From Inquilinus ginsengisoli_A (GTDB lineage Bacteria; Pseudomonadota; Alphaproteobacteria; DSM-16000; Inquilinaceae), in the NCBI RefSeq assembly GCF_031453975.1, contig NZ_JAVDPW010000006.1:124001-188000 (forward strand): 64,000 bases of DNA, written 5' to 3'. Positions 32,514 to 41,324 of this stretch are shown piece after piece; position 1 is the stretch's first letter, and every line of letters starts with the position of its first letter. The notes under the pieces are model-generated. The model made no database searches. It had not been told where the DNA came from and was given only the letters and a program-made list of their open reading frames with translations. The translations under genes and the position numbers were made by a program.

Positions 32514-33401
32514 ATGACCGACACCACGGGGGCCTCGCCCTATTCCATCGCCCATCTGCGCCATGTGCCGCGCCGGCACTACGGCCGCTGGGTCGCGGCG
32601 GCGCTGATCCTAGTGGCGCTGGCCGCGGTGGTGCGGGCCTTCGCCGTCGGCCAGATCGCCTGGCCGGTGGTGGGGCAGTTCTTCACCGCCCCGGCGATCC
32701 TGTCCGGCCTGGCCAACACCATCCTGATGACGGTCTGCGCCATGGCGCTGGGCATCGCGCTGGGCGTGGTCTTCGCCATCATGGTGATGTCGCCCAACCC
32801 GGTGCTGAAGACCGTGGCGGTCGGCTACATCTGGTTCTTCCGCGGCACGCCGCTGCTGCTCCAGCTGCTGTTGTGGTTCAACCTGGCGCTGGTGTTCCCG
32901 GTGATCGGCATCCCCGGCCTGTTCGAGGCGCGGACGGTCGAGCTGATCACGCCCTTCGTCGCCACGCTGCTGGGCCTCGGCATCAACCAGGGCGCCTACA
33001 CCGCCGAGGTGGTGCGCGGCGGCATCCTGTCGGTCGACCTGGGCCAGACCGAGGCGGCCAAGGTGATCGGCATGACCCGGCTGGTGGCGCTGCGCCGCAT
33101 CGTGCTGCCGCAGGCGATGCGGGTGATCATCCCGCCGATCGGCAACGAGGTGATCTCGATGGTCAAGCTGACCTCGGTCGCCAGCGTCATCCAGTACGCC
33201 GAGATGCTGCGCAATGCCCAGACCATCTACTACGCCAACGCCCGGGTGATCGAGCTGCTGATCGTCGCCGCGATCTGGTACCTGGTGGTGGTGACCGTGC
33301 TCAGCATCGGCCAGCATTTCCTCGAGAAGCATTTTGCCCGCGGGCGCGACGGGGCGCAGCGCAAGCGCGCCGTTGTGATCGACCAGCCGAAGGAGGCCTG
33401 A
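32514..33401 (+). CDS. Polar amino acid ABC transporter, permease
   Basis: 295 residues with about five membrane helices and the HisM/GlnP-type signature. FTAPAILSGLANTILMTVCAM begins the domain, and the EAA loop is EAAKVIGMTRLVALRRIVLP followed by QAMRVIIPPIGNEVISMVKL. It forms the inner-membrane channel with itself or a partner; only one permease is coded here, so a homodimer is expected. The start ATG 32514 follows AGGGGGA. It lies 16 bp after the lyase and 3 bp before the ATPase gene. Confidence 0.95.
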   Translation: MTDTTGASPYSIAHLRHVPRRHYGRWVAAALILVALAAVVRAFAVGQIAWPVVGQFFTAPAILSGLANTILMTVCAMALGIALGVVFAIMVMSPNPVLKTVAVGYIWFFRGTPLLLQLLLWFNLALVFPVIGIPGLFEARTVELITPFVATLLGLGINQGAYTAEVVRGGILSVDLGQTEAAKVIGMTRLVALRRIVLPQAMRVIIPPIGNEVISMVKLTSVASVIQYAEMLRNAQTIYYANARVIELLIVAAIWYLVVVTVLSIGQHFLEKHFARGRDGAQRKRAVVIDQPKEA

Positions 33402-33404
33402 GCC

Positions 33405-34169
33405 ATGCCGCCGATGGTGGTCGCCGCCGAGATCCACAAGCATTTCGGGTCGCTGCACGCGCTGCAGGGCGTGTCGCTCGAGGTCGAGCCGGGGGAGGTG
33501 CTGTGCATCATCGGCCCGTCCGGCTCGGGCAAGAGCACGCTGCTGCGCTGCATCAACCAGCTCGAAAGCGTCGATGGCGGCGCGGTCTGGGTCGATGGCG
33601 AACTCGCTGGCTTCCGGCAGGAGGGCGATAGCCTCTATGCCCTGACCGACCGCGAGGTGGCGCGCCAGCGCCTGGCCAGCGGCATGGTGTTCCAGCGCTT
33701 CAACCTGTTCGCCCACATGACGGTGCTGGCCAACATCATCGAAGGCCCGGTCACCGTGCAGAAGCGGCCGAAGGCGCAGATGGTGGCCGAGGCGATGACG
33801 CTGCTGCAGCGGGTCGGCCTGGCAGACAAGCGCGACGCCTATCCGGCCGAACTGTCCGGCGGCCAGCAGCAGCGCATCGCCATCGCCCGCGCCCTGGCGA
33901 TGAAGCCGAAGCTGATGCTGTTCGACGAGCCGACCTCGGCGCTGGACCCGGAACTGGTGGGCGAGGTGCTGGCGGTGATGCGCGACCTCGCCGCCAGCGG
34001 CATGACCATGATCGTGGTGACGCATGAGCTGGGCTTCGCCCGCGAGGTCGCCGGCCGGGTCGTGTTCATGGATCGCGGCCGCATCGTCGAGATGGGGCCG
34101 CCGCAGCAGGTGCTGGGCAGCCCGCGCGAGGCGCGCACCCGCGACTTCATCGCCGCCGTCCTGTCGTGA
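33405..34169 (+). CDS. Polar amino acid ABC transporter, ATP-binding protein
   Basis: 254 residues. Walker A is GPSGSGKST, the Q-loop is MVFQRFNLFAHMTVLANI, the signature is LSGGQQQRIAIARALAMKP, Walker B is LMLFDEPTSALD, and the H-loop is IVVTHELGFA. It is of the GlnQ/HisP type, which drives uptake of polar amino acids. AAGGAGG at the end of the permease gene serves as its ribosome site. It works with the permease at 32514 and the binding protein at 34202. Confidence 0.97.
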   Translation: MPPMVVAAEIHKHFGSLHALQGVSLEVEPGEVLCIIGPSGSGKSTLLRCINQLESVDGGAVWVDGELAGFRQEGDSLYALTDREVARQRLASGMVFQRFNLFAHMTVLANIIEGPVTVQKRPKAQMVAEAMTLLQRVGLADKRDAYPAELSGGQQQRIAIARALAMKPKLMLFDEPTSALDPELVGEVLAVMRDLAASGMTMIVVTHELGFAREVAGRVVFMDRGRIVEMGPPQQVLGSPREARTRDFIAAVLS

Positions 34170-34201
34170 CCGGCGGACCCACAACAACAGGAGAGGCCTT
34201 C

Positions 34202-35032
34202 ATGACCCGTTTCGCCCTGCTCGCCGCCACCGCGGCCGTCGCCGCGCTGGCCGTCACCTCCGCCTCGGCCCAGGCCTTGCCCGACCGCATCAAGCAGGCC
34301 GGCAAGATCATCATCGGCACCAACAACAACTACCCGCCGATCATCTACAAGGACCTGGCAACCAACGAGCTGACCGGCTTCGACATCGACCTGGGCAAGG
34401 CGATCGGCAAGCAGCTCGGCGTCGAGGTCGAGTGGCAGGAGATCGCCTTCGCCCAGATGCTGCCGTCGCTGCAGACCGGGCGCATCGACATGGTGATGGC
34501 GGGGATGAGCGACACGCCGGCGCGCCGCGACACCGCCGATTTCGTCGACTACATGAAGTCGGGCGCGCAGTTCTACACCTCGACCGCGCTGGCCGGTGAA
34601 ATCAAGACGCCGGAGGATCTGTGCGGCAAGACGGTCGGCGCCAGCCGGTCGACCAACTGGCCGCAGCAGATCGGCGAGTGGAGCGACGCCAACTGCGTCG
34701 CCAAGGGCAAGCCGGCGATCAATGTGGTCGGCACCGAAGGCTCGGCCGATGCGCGGACCCAGCTGAAGACCCAGCGCATCCAGGCGGCGGCCCAGGGTAA
34801 CGAGACGCTGCCCTATTTCCAGCAGCTGGAGCCCGACACCTATGTCGCGATCGGCCAGGCCTTCACCGAATCCCTGGTCGGCATCCCGGTCTTGAAGACC
34901 GAGCCGCAGCTGCGCGACGCGGTGAAGACGGCGGTGGAGAAGCTGCAGGCCGACGGCACCTACGACCAGATCCTGGCCAAATACGGCCTGCAGGCCAACA
35001 AGCTGCCGGCGGCGCTGAACCAGGGGCAGTGA
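34202..35032 (+). CDS. Polar amino acid ABC transporter, substrate-binding protein
   Basis: 276 residues. The signal peptide is MTRFALLAATAAVAALAVTS with cleavage after ASA. The family-3 binding domain has KIIIGTNNNYPPIIYKDLAT, GFDIDLGKAIGKQLGVEVEW, LPSLQTGRIDMVMAGMSDTP and the C-terminal ILAKYGLQ. The ligand is presumably an amino acid or an amino acid conjugate that the adjacent lyase can cleave. AGGAGAGG precedes ATG 34202. It is the last gene of the operon; the 90-bp repeat follows. Confidence 0.96.
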   Translation: MTRFALLAATAAVAALAVTSASAQALPDRIKQAGKIIIGTNNNYPPIIYKDLATNELTGFDIDLGKAIGKQLGVEVEWQEIAFAQMLPSLQTGRIDMVMAGMSDTPARRDTADFVDYMKSGAQFYTSTALAGEIKTPEDLCGKTVGASRSTNWPQQIGEWSDANCVAKGKPAINVVGTEGSADARTQLKTQRIQAAAQGNETLPYFQQLEPDTYVAIGQAFTESLVGIPVLKTEPQLRDAVKTAVEKLQADGTYDQILAKYGLQANKLPAALNQGQ

Positions 35033-35082
35033 GGGGAGGGGTAACCGCCCCGTACCATCATCGCGAGCCGTCCCACCCCAAT

Positions 35083-35172
35083 TGTCATGCCACGGCTTGA
35101 CCGTGGCATCCAGGGGCGGCCAGAGCGGCTCTTGGTGGCCCCTGGATTGCCCGGTCAAGCCGGGCAATGACA
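35083..35172. repeat. 90-bp intergenic palindromic repeat, copy B (inverted)
   Basis: It has the same 90-bp structure as copies A and C but in opposite orientation: the ATGCCACGG hairpin comes first and the TTGCCCGG hairpin last. It sits in the gap between the convergent binding-protein and patatin genes. The central arm differs at a few positions, with paired changes in places. Confidence 0.9.
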
Positions 35173-35196
35173 TTGAAAAGAGTAGGATCTAAGGGG

Positions 35197-35225
35197 TTGC
35201 CTCTCCCGCCAGGCGAGAGAGGCAA
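35197..35225. repeat. Short palindromic repeat, possible terminator
   Basis: TTGCCTCTC (35197-35205) pairs with GAGAGGCAA (35217-35225). The CTCTCCCGCC arm is shared with the larger repeat at 59845-59991. It may act as a bidirectional terminator for the convergent genes, although no U-tract is present. Confidence 0.6.
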
Positions 35226-35253
35226 TTTGAAGACACTCGACAGTTCCCCCCCC

Positions 35254-36411
35254 TCAATCCAGCCGATGCACGTCGTGGATCACGATCCCCGCGCCTTCGC
35301 GGGGCATTTCCATCCACTGCTTCCGCTTCAGCGTGCGACGGGTGTCCTCGTAGCCGCTCTGCCAGTGCTCGCGCATCGAGGTGCCGGAGAACTCGTGGTC
35401 CTTGGCCTGCCCCTCATAGGCCTTCTGCTGGTAGATCAGGTGCAGGATGGTGATCTCCGGCAGCCGCGCCAGCTCGTCCCGCATCCGCCGCTCATCGTCC
35501 GACAGCGTCTCCTCCGGCAGTTTGGCCAGGGCCTGCGCCAGCCGCGTCTTCCAGATGTGCAGCCGCTTGTACAGGTCGGTGGTGTAGCGGGTGCGCGACG
35601 AATACATGATGTCCTTGTGCCGGGCCATCACGTCGTGGATGTCGCGCGGCAGCTCGCCCCGGGCGCTGAACAGGTCGACCTGGAACACCAGCGTGTTCAG
35701 CCGGCTGTCCTCGTCCAGCAGGTGCTGCAGCGGGGTGTTCGAGACGATGCCGCCGTCCCAGTAATGGTCGGTGCCGATCTTGACCATCGGCAGGGCCGGG
35801 GGCAGGGCGCCGCTGGCCATGACATGGTCGGGCGCGATCTCCTCCTCGGCGCTGTCGAAATAGATGAAGTTGCCGCTCAGCACATTGACCGCGCCGACCG
35901 CGAAGCGCACCGGGCCGTTGTTGACCAGGTCGAAATCCACCAGCTCCAGCAGGGTCTCGCGCAGCGCCGCGGTGTCGTAGTAGCTGGTCGCGCTCTTGGC
36001 CCCGGCCGGGCTCAGCCACGGGCTGGTGCCGTGCGGCGAGAAGAAGCCGGGCTGGCCCTGCAGCATCGTCATCCAGGAGCTGGTGGCGTTGCGCATCTGG
36101 CGGAAGATGTCGCCATCCGGGGTGTAGGCCCAGATCCGGCGGTCGGTGATCCGCTCCCAGAACGTCTTCAGCCGCTCCAGCCGCCGCTCCGGCGGGTTGC
36201 CGGCGATGATGGCGGCGTTGATCGCGCCGATCGACACGCCGGACACCCAGTCCGGCTCGATCCCGGCCTCGTGCAGTGCCTGGTAGACGCCGGCCTGGTA
36301 GGCGCCGAGGGCGCCGCCGCCCTGCAGCACCAGGGCGACGCGGTCGCAGCGGTCTGGCCGCCAGCCGGCGGAAGCGGTGTCGTGCTCTCGAATTGGGCTC
36401 TTCGCATCCAT
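35254..36411 (-). CDS. Patatin-like phospholipase with DUF3734
   Basis: 385 residues. The patatin domain has the oxyanion loop LQGGGALGAYQAGVY, the nucleophile elbow GVSIG (Ser60) and the catalytic Asp219 in WDGGI. The C-terminal third, from about residue 255, is the DUF3734 region with YSSRTRYTTDLYKRLHIWK. It is a Ser-Asp dyad lipid acyl hydrolase, probably cytoplasmic. It is divergent from acetoacetate decarboxylase; the two are often neighbours in alphaproteobacteria that metabolise polyhydroxybutyrate. The physiological lipid is unknown. Confidence 0.95.
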   Translation of the reverse strand: MDAKSPIREHDTASAGWRPDRCDRVALVLQGGGALGAYQAGVYQALHEAGIEPDWVSGVSIGAINAAIIAGNPPERRLERLKTFWERITDRRIWAYTPDGDIFRQMRNATSSWMTMLQGQPGFFSPHGTSPWLSPAGAKSATSYYDTAALRETLLELVDFDLVNNGPVRFAVGAVNVLSGNFIYFDSAEEEIAPDHVMASGALPPALPMVKIGTDHYWDGGIVSNTPLQHLLDEDSRLNTLVFQVDLFSARGELPRDIHDVMARHKDIMYSSRTRYTTDLYKRLHIWKTRLAQALAKLPEETLSDDERRMRDELARLPEITILHLIYQQKAYEGQAKDHEFSGTSMREHWQSGYEDTRRTLKRKQWMEMPREGAGIVIHDVHRLD

Positions 36412-36604
36412 GGCCGGCCGGTCTCCTGCTTGGGGAGCGCACGATAGGCCGGGATGGATGACGGTCTGATGACGCGGCGGCGGCCGGCGTCGCGGCCCGC
36501 AGCGATGTCACATCTCTGTCGAAAGACTGTCGCGGGAGTTTCAGCGCTTGCTGGCTATGACGGTCGCGGCCCGCATCGCGGCCGTCCGGCAAAGGGTTGA
36601 GATC

Positions 36605-37354
36605 ATGCGCAGGGAAGATGTCCTCCGGCTCCCGTCGATGCCGGCCGCTGGGCCGAGCTATCCGGCCGGGCCGTACCGGTTCGTCGACCGGGAATACATG
36701 ATCATCACCTACGAGACCGATCCGGAGGTGATCCGCGACCAGCTGCCCGAGCCGCTGGAGCCGCTGGAGCGGCCGGTGGTGCATTACGAGTGGATCCGGA
36801 TGCCGGACAGCTCCGGCTTCGGCAGCTACACCGAATCCGGCATGGTCATCCCCTGCACGTTCCGCGGCGAGGAGATGAGCTTCGTCGCCCAGATGTACCT
36901 GGACGACGACCCGCCGATCGCCGCCGGCCGCGAGATCTGGGGCTTTCCCAAGAAATACGCGCATCCCAAGCTGGCGATCGTGAAGGACACGCTGACCGGC
37001 ACCCTGTCCTATGCCGACCAGCTCGTGGCCATGGGCACCATGGGCTACAAGCATGAGAGCATGGCCGGCAACGGCCACCGGACGATGGCGACGCTGTCGA
37101 AGACCCAGGTCAACCTGAAGCTGATCCCGGGCGTCGACGGGCGGCCGGAGATCTGCCAGCTGGTCGCCTACAACCTGGTCGACATCACGCCGAAGGGGTC
37201 TTGGATCGGGCCGGCGCGGCTGCACCTGGTGCCGCATGTCAACGCGCCGGTGGCCGACCTGCCGGTGCGCAAGGTGATCGGGGCGCATCACCTGATCGCC
37301 GATCTGACACTGCCTTACGGCCGGGTGATCTACGACTACAACCGCCCGGATTGA
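36605..37354 (+). CDS. adc: Acetoacetate decarboxylase
   Basis: 249 residues, the Adc family length. The Schiff-base lysine lies in REIWGFPKKYAHPKL (Lys116 or Lys117), and the substrate-pocket segments MVIPCTFRGEEMSFV and TLSKTQVNLKLIPGVDG are present. It converts acetoacetate to acetone and CO2, draining the end of polyhydroxybutyrate or ketone-body breakdown. ATG 36605 has AAGGG nine bases upstream; an in-frame ATG at 36557 has none. It is divergent from the patatin gene; no hydroxybutyrate dehydrogenase gene follows here. Confidence 0.96.
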   Translation: MRREDVLRLPSMPAAGPSYPAGPYRFVDREYMIITYETDPEVIRDQLPEPLEPLERPVVHYEWIRMPDSSGFGSYTESGMVIPCTFRGEEMSFVAQMYLDDDPPIAAGREIWGFPKKYAHPKLAIVKDTLTGTLSYADQLVAMGTMGYKHESMAGNGHRTMATLSKTQVNLKLIPGVDGRPEICQLVAYNLVDITPKGSWIGPARLHLVPHVNAPVADLPVRKVIGAHHLIADLTLPYGRVIYDYNRPD

Positions 37355-37458
37355 GGGGAGGGGGCGGCCCGCGAAATCGAACGGCGCGCCGCCTCGCCTC
37401 GGCACGATCTGCCCCGTCGTCCCGTTGTCATGGCATCCGGTCCGATTTGGAGGATGCC

Positions 37459-37857
37459 TTGAAGGACGCCCCCTGGTTCGTTCGCTTCGCCAACCGGTTC
37501 TCCCAGCTGGCCGGCCATCCCGTCACCTTCGGCATCGCGGCGGGCGCGATGATCGCCTGGGCCGCGATGGGGCCGTTCGTCGGCTTCTCCGACGTCTGGC
37601 AGCTGACCGTGAACACCGGCACCACGATCATCACTTTCCTCATGGTGTTCCTGATCCAGAACACCCAGAACCGCGACAGCGCGGCGGTGCAGATCAAGCT
37701 CGACGAGCTGATCCGGGCGACGGAGGTGGCGCGCAACTGGATGCTCGATCTGGAGGAGCATTCCGACAAGGACCTGCAGGAGATCCGGGAGGAGTACCGG
37801 ACCCTGGCGGCGAAGGCGCGGGCGGAGCGCGACCGCGCAAAACGTATGGAAACTTGA
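37459..37857 (+). CDS. Low-affinity iron permease-family small membrane protein
   Basis: 132 residues with two membrane helices (about 20-38 and 48-68) and a charged helical C-terminus. The family segments are FSQLAGHPVTFGIAAGAMIAW, then NTGTTIITFLMVFLIQNTQN and AAVQIKLDELIRAT. It is named after a yeast iron permease, but the bacterial members are of unproven function. TTG 37459 is chosen because GGAGG (37449-37453) precedes it by five bases; no suitable ATG exists. Confidence 0.85.
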   Translation: MKDAPWFVRFANRFSQLAGHPVTFGIAAGAMIAWAAMGPFVGFSDVWQLTVNTGTTIITFLMVFLIQNTQNRDSAAVQIKLDELIRATEVARNWMLDLEEHSDKDLQEIREEYRTLAAKARAERDRAKRMET

Positions 37858-37926
37858 TGGGCGGGGGGGCCAGGGTCGCGGCCTCAGCGGTCGTCCCGGA
37901 CGGGGCGGCGCGCCGACATCCGGACG

Positions 37927-38283
37927 ATGATCATGTTGGACCAAGAGACCCCGCCGGCGGCCGTCAGGCCGGGCCCGGGCGAAACCATCTGGCAGCGGAC
38001 CGCGCCGGAATCGCGCCGGCGCATCGCCAGCTTCGTCTCGCGGCTGGCGATGATGCTGGGCATGCTGGCGCTGATCGCCCTGCCGGGCCGCCGCTCCATT
38101 CCCGAGATGCTGCAGCTGCTTCAGACCGTGATGTTCTTCGCCGGGCTGTGGAGCGCGCTGTTCGCCTGGGTGGCGCATGAGCCGCCGCAGCCGGGCCGCC
38201 TGAACCTGTGGGACGAGGCCCTGGCCTTCACCGGCCTGTTCCTGCTGGTGCGCATCCTGCGCACCGTGGTGTTCGGGATGTGA
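37927..38283 (+). CDS. Hypothetical membrane protein
   Basis: 118 residues, not recognised. There are three hydrophobic segments: FVSRLAMMLGMLALIALPG, the LLQTVMFFAGLWSALFAWVA region and LAFTGLFLLVRILRTVV. The N-terminal 30 residues are polar and Pro-rich. Two start codons, ATG 37927 and ATG 37933, are possible and neither has a clear ribosome site. It is convergent with the GST gene, 6 bp away. Confidence 0.65.
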   Translation: MIMLDQETPPAAVRPGPGETIWQRTAPESRRRIASFVSRLAMMLGMLALIALPGRRSIPEMLQLLQTVMFFAGLWSALFAWVAHEPPQPGRLNLWDEALAFTGLFLLVRILRTVVFGM

Positions 38284-38288
38284 ACGGG

Positions 38289-39278
38289 TTAACGGGCTTC
38301 GGGCAGCCGCTCGCGGCCATGCGGTGCGGCCAGGTCCAGCACCGGGCCCTTCGGCACGATGCCGGTCGGGTTGATGCTGTGGTGGCTCTCGTAATAGTGC
38401 CGCTTGATGTGGCTCATCTCGATGGTCGCGGCCACGCCCGGCGCTTGAGCGATCTCGCGGGTGTGCCCCCACAGCGCGGTGTATTCGTGCAGCGGCCGCA
38501 GGTTGCACTTGAAGTGGCCGTGATAGACCGGGTCGAAGCGCAGCAGCGTGGTGAACAGCCGGATGTCGGCCTCGGTCAGCCGGTCGCCGACCAGCCAGCG
38601 ATGCGCCGACAGCCGGGCCTCCAGCATCTGCAGCGCCTCGAACAGCCGGGTCACGGCCTCGTTGTAAGCCGCCTGCTCGGTGGCGAAGCCGGCCTTGTAC
38701 ACGCCGTTGTTCACCCGGTCGTAGACATCGGCGTTGATGGCGTCGATCTCGGGCAGCAGCGCGGCCGGCGATAGATTGACCGAACGATCGGCGAATTCAT
38801 CAAACTCCGAATTCAGCATCCGGATGATCTCGGCCGACTCGTTGTTCACGATGGCGCCGGTCTGCTTGTCCCACAGCACCGGCACGGTGACCCGGCCGGT
38901 GTAGTCGGGCTTGGCCAGGCTGTAGACCTCGTGCAGCGCGGTCTTGCCGTTGACCCGGTCGCCGGTCGCGCCGGGCGAGCGGCTGCCGTCGCGGATGTCG
39001 TCGAAGGTCCAGCCCTGGGCGCCCATGAACGGATCGACCACGTCGACCGAGATCACGTCCTCGAGCTTCTTCAGCGCCCGCACGATCAGGGTGCGGTGGG
39101 CCCAGGGGCAGGCGTAGCAGACATAGAGGTGATAGCGCCCGGCCTCGGCCTTGAAGCCGGAGCTGCCGTCGGCCGTGACCTTGCCGCGGAAGGCGCTGTC
39201 CTGCCGCACGAAGCGGCCGCCGGTCGCCTTGGTGTCGTACCACTGGTCGGCCCAGCGGCCTTCGATCAGCAGGCCCAT
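38289..39278 (-). CDS. Glutathione S-transferase, Xi class (glutathionyl-hydroquinone reductase)
   Basis: 329 residues, as for YqjG/PcpF-type enzymes. The catalytic cysteine is C57 in CYACPWAHRTLIVRALK. VVDPFMGAQGWTF and RVTVPVLWDKQTGAIVNNES form the thioredoxin-like domain; the helical domain has LVGDRLTEADIRLFTTLLRF and CNLRPLHEY. These enzymes reduce glutathionyl-hydroquinones with glutathione. ATG 39278 has GGAG six bases upstream. It is followed on the same strand by nothing close; wrbA, 52 bp upstream, also handles quinones and may be co-transcribed. Confidence 0.95.
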   Translation of the reverse strand: MGLLIEGRWADQWYDTKATGGRFVRQDSAFRGKVTADGSSGFKAEAGRYHLYVCYACPWAHRTLIVRALKKLEDVISVDVVDPFMGAQGWTFDDIRDGSRSPGATGDRVNGKTALHEVYSLAKPDYTGRVTVPVLWDKQTGAIVNNESAEIIRMLNSEFDEFADRSVNLSPAALLPEIDAINADVYDRVNNGVYKAGFATEQAAYNEAVTRLFEALQMLEARLSAHRWLVGDRLTEADIRLFTTLLRFDPVYHGHFKCNLRPLHEYTALWGHTREIAQAPGVAATIEMSHIKRHYYESHHSINPTGIVPKGPVLDLAAPHGRERLPEAR

Positions 39279-39330
39279 CGTCTTCTCCGCAGCCGCCGGG
39301 GCTCGGCGCCCCGGCGGATTTCCAACAGGC

Positions 39331-39930
39331 TCAGCCGACGAGCTTCGAGGCGATCTTCGTGACATGCGCGCCCTGGAAGCGGGCGGCCGCCAGCTCGTTG
39401 GCGCTGGGCTGGCGCTGGCCCTGGCCGCCGGCGATGGTGGAGGCGCCGTAGGGCGACCCGCCGGTGATCTCGTCCAGCGTCATCTGGCCCTGGAAGGAAT
39501 AGGGCAGGCCGACGATCACCATGCCCTGATGCAGCAGCACGGTGTGGAAGTTCAGGATGGTCGATTCCTGGCCGCCATGCTGGGTGGCGGACGAGGTGAA
39601 GACGCTGCCGACCTTGCCGATCAGCGCGCCCTTCATCCACAGGCCGCTGGCCTGGTCGAGGAAGGTCTTCATCTGCGCGGCCATCATGCCGAAGCGGGTC
39701 GGCACGCCGAAGATCACGGCGTCGTAATCGGCCAGCTCGTCGACCGTGGCGACCGGCGCCGTCTGGTCGAGCTTGAAGTGGGCGGCGCGGGCGGCCTCTT
39801 CCGGCACCGTCTCGGGCACGCGCTTGATGGTGGGCTCGCCGCCCGCTTCGCGGACGCCCTCGGCGATCGCCGTGGCCATGGTCTCGATATGGCCGTAGGA
39901 GCTGTAGTAGAGGACCAGAACCTTCGTCAT
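39331..39930 (-). CDS. wrbA: NAD(P)H:quinone oxidoreductase WrbA
   Basis: 199 residues. The flavodoxin-like FMN loop is VLVLYYSSYGHIETMA, then FGVPTRFGMMAAQMKTFLDQ, then SVFTSSATQHGGQESTILNF and the C-terminal GGSPYGASTIAGGQGQRQPS. The tetrameric FMN enzyme reduces quinones by two electrons, avoiding semiquinone radicals. It lies directly upstream of the Xi-class GST, and together they could recycle quinones and their glutathione adducts. Confidence 0.97.
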   Translation of the reverse strand: MTKVLVLYYSSYGHIETMATAIAEGVREAGGEPTIKRVPETVPEEAARAAHFKLDQTAPVATVDELADYDAVIFGVPTRFGMMAAQMKTFLDQASGLWMKGALIGKVGSVFTSSATQHGGQESTILNFHTVLLHQGMVIVGLPYSFQGQMTLDEITGGSPYGASTIAGGQGQRQPSANELAAARFQGAHVTKIASKLVG

Positions 39931-40060
39931 CGCATCGTTTCCCTATCGTACCCGCAGCCGACGCTGCGCCGAGAAGGTAGTCCTTGATGCGGGACGGGAG
40001 AACCCGCCCGTCCGGAACAGGATTGTTTCCAAATCAGCGACGATCGAGCGGGGCGGCGGC

Positions 40061-41239
40061 TCAGACCGCCGGCTGCACCGCCCGTGTGGCCTTGCGCCGC
40101 ACCGTCACCGCCAGCACGCCCAGCGCGATGGCGGCGCACAGGGCCCCGACCCAGCCGAGATCGGTGACGTCGCCCCAGGCGATGGTCATCGCGCCCAGCG
40201 TCGAGCCGAAGGCGACGCCGGCATAGAGCGCGGAGGAGTTCAGGGACGCGGCGACCATCGCCACCTCCGGCGCCAGGCGGATCAGCCGGGTGGTCTGGGC
40301 CGGGTGGAAGGCCCAGCCGGCGACGCTCCAGATCACGATCAGCGGCGCCGCGACGATCAGCGCCTGGTGGGCCGGCAGGAGGGCGGCGGCCGACAGGCCG
40401 AACAGCGACAGGGTGAGGACTCCAAGCGACCAGGCCTGCACCGGGACCGGGCCGATCCGGTCGGTCAGGTGGCCGCCCAGGGCGTTGCCGGCGGCCGCGC
40501 CGATGCCGAACAGGAACAGCATGGCGCTGACGCCGTCGGCGCCGATGCCGGTCGCCCGCTCCAGGAACGGGGCGATGAAGGTGTAGACCACGAAGCCGGC
40601 GGCGATCCAGAAGACGGTGACCACCAGCGCCTGCAGCACCGCCGGCCGGCGGGCGACGGCCAGTCGTTCGGCCAGGGTGCTGGCGCCGCGGGGCAGCTGC
40701 GCCGGCAGGCCGAAGCGCAGGCCGAACACGCCGGCGAGGCTGAGGCCGGCGACGATCAGGAAGGTGGTCCGCCAATCCGCGTGGTTGCCGATCCAGGCGC
40801 CCAGCGGCACGCCCAGCGCGGTGGCGATGGTCATGCCGCTGGTGACGGCGGCGATCGCCCGCCCGCGCCGTTCCGGGACGACCAGGGACGCGGCGACGGC
40901 ATAGGCCGTCGGCATGAACAGGCCAGCGCTGAGCGCCAGCAGCACCCGGACCGCAACCAGCTGCCACAGCGTCTCGGTCGCCGCCGCCAGCAGGTTGGCG
41001 AAGGCGAAGAACAGCAGGGCCAGCACCAGCAGCCGGCGCCGATCGAGGCTGCCGCAAAAAGCCGACAGGATCGGGGAGCCGACCGCATAGGCGAGGGCGA
41101 AGATCGTGATCAACTCGCCGGCCGTGGCGACGGAGGTGTGGAAATCCGCGGCGATCGCGGGCAGCAGCCCGGCGATCATCAGGCCTTCGGTGCCGATGGC
41201 GAAAGCGCCGATCGCGAGCCAGACCAGGGAGGCGGGCAT
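40061..41239 (-). CDS. MFS transporter (DHA1-like, arabinose-efflux type)
   Basis: 392 residues with twelve membrane helices. Family signatures are AIGTEGLMIAGLLPAIAADF in helix 1 and GSPILSAFCGSLDRRRLLVLAL in the helix 2-3 loop. It resembles sugar- or drug-efflux DHA1 proteins such as AraJ/YdhP. The frame opens at 41368, but ATG 41239 starts the first helix. It is divergent from an ArsR-type repressor with two palindromic operators between them, so it is probably repressed until an inducer appears. Confidence 0.93.
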   Translation of the reverse strand: MPASLVWLAIGAFAIGTEGLMIAGLLPAIAADFHTSVATAGELITIFALAYAVGSPILSAFCGSLDRRRLLVLALLFFAFANLLAAATETLWQLVAVRVLLALSAGLFMPTAYAVAASLVVPERRGRAIAAVTSGMTIATALGVPLGAWIGNHADWRTTFLIVAGLSLAGVFGLRFGLPAQLPRGASTLAERLAVARRPAVLQALVVTVFWIAAGFVVYTFIAPFLERATGIGADGVSAMLFLFGIGAAAGNALGGHLTDRIGPVPVQAWSLGVLTLSLFGLSAAALLPAHQALIVAAPLIVIWSVAGWAFHPAQTTRLIRLAPEVAMVAASLNSSALYAGVAFGSTLGAMTIAWGDVTDLGWVGALCAAIALGVLAVTVRRKATRAVQPAV

Positions 41240-41259
41240 GGGGATGATCCATTGTTCAA

Positions 41260-41276
41260 CGATATTTGAAATATCG
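41260..41276. promoter_or_regulatory. ArsR-family operator candidate 1 (17-bp palindrome)
   Basis: CGATATTT-G-AAATATCG is a perfect 17-bp palindrome located 21 bp upstream of the MFS start codon, in the divergent control region. Confidence 0.65.
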
Positions 41277-41304
41277 GATTGGCCGAGGGAGCCGTCAAGC
41301 CAAT

Positions 41305-41324
41305 TGTTCAAAATTCGTTGAACA
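41305..41324. promoter_or_regulatory. ArsR-family operator candidate 2
   Basis: TGTTCAA-N6-TTGAACA, perfect arms, lies 37 bp upstream of the ArsR-type start codon. The half-site ATTGTTCAA recurs at 41251-41259 beside operator 1, so two or three sites may act together. Confidence 0.65.

Noticed and set aside
32610..34187. 525-codon open frame antisense to the ABC transporter genes
   Set aside because: It spans two clearly real genes on the other strand and has His/Arg/Gln-rich shadow composition.
38776..38791. TTGACCGAACGATCGG as a further copy of the 18-bp palindrome
   Set aside because: Only the first part matches and the second arm is lost. It lies within the GST coding sequence and is probably chance.
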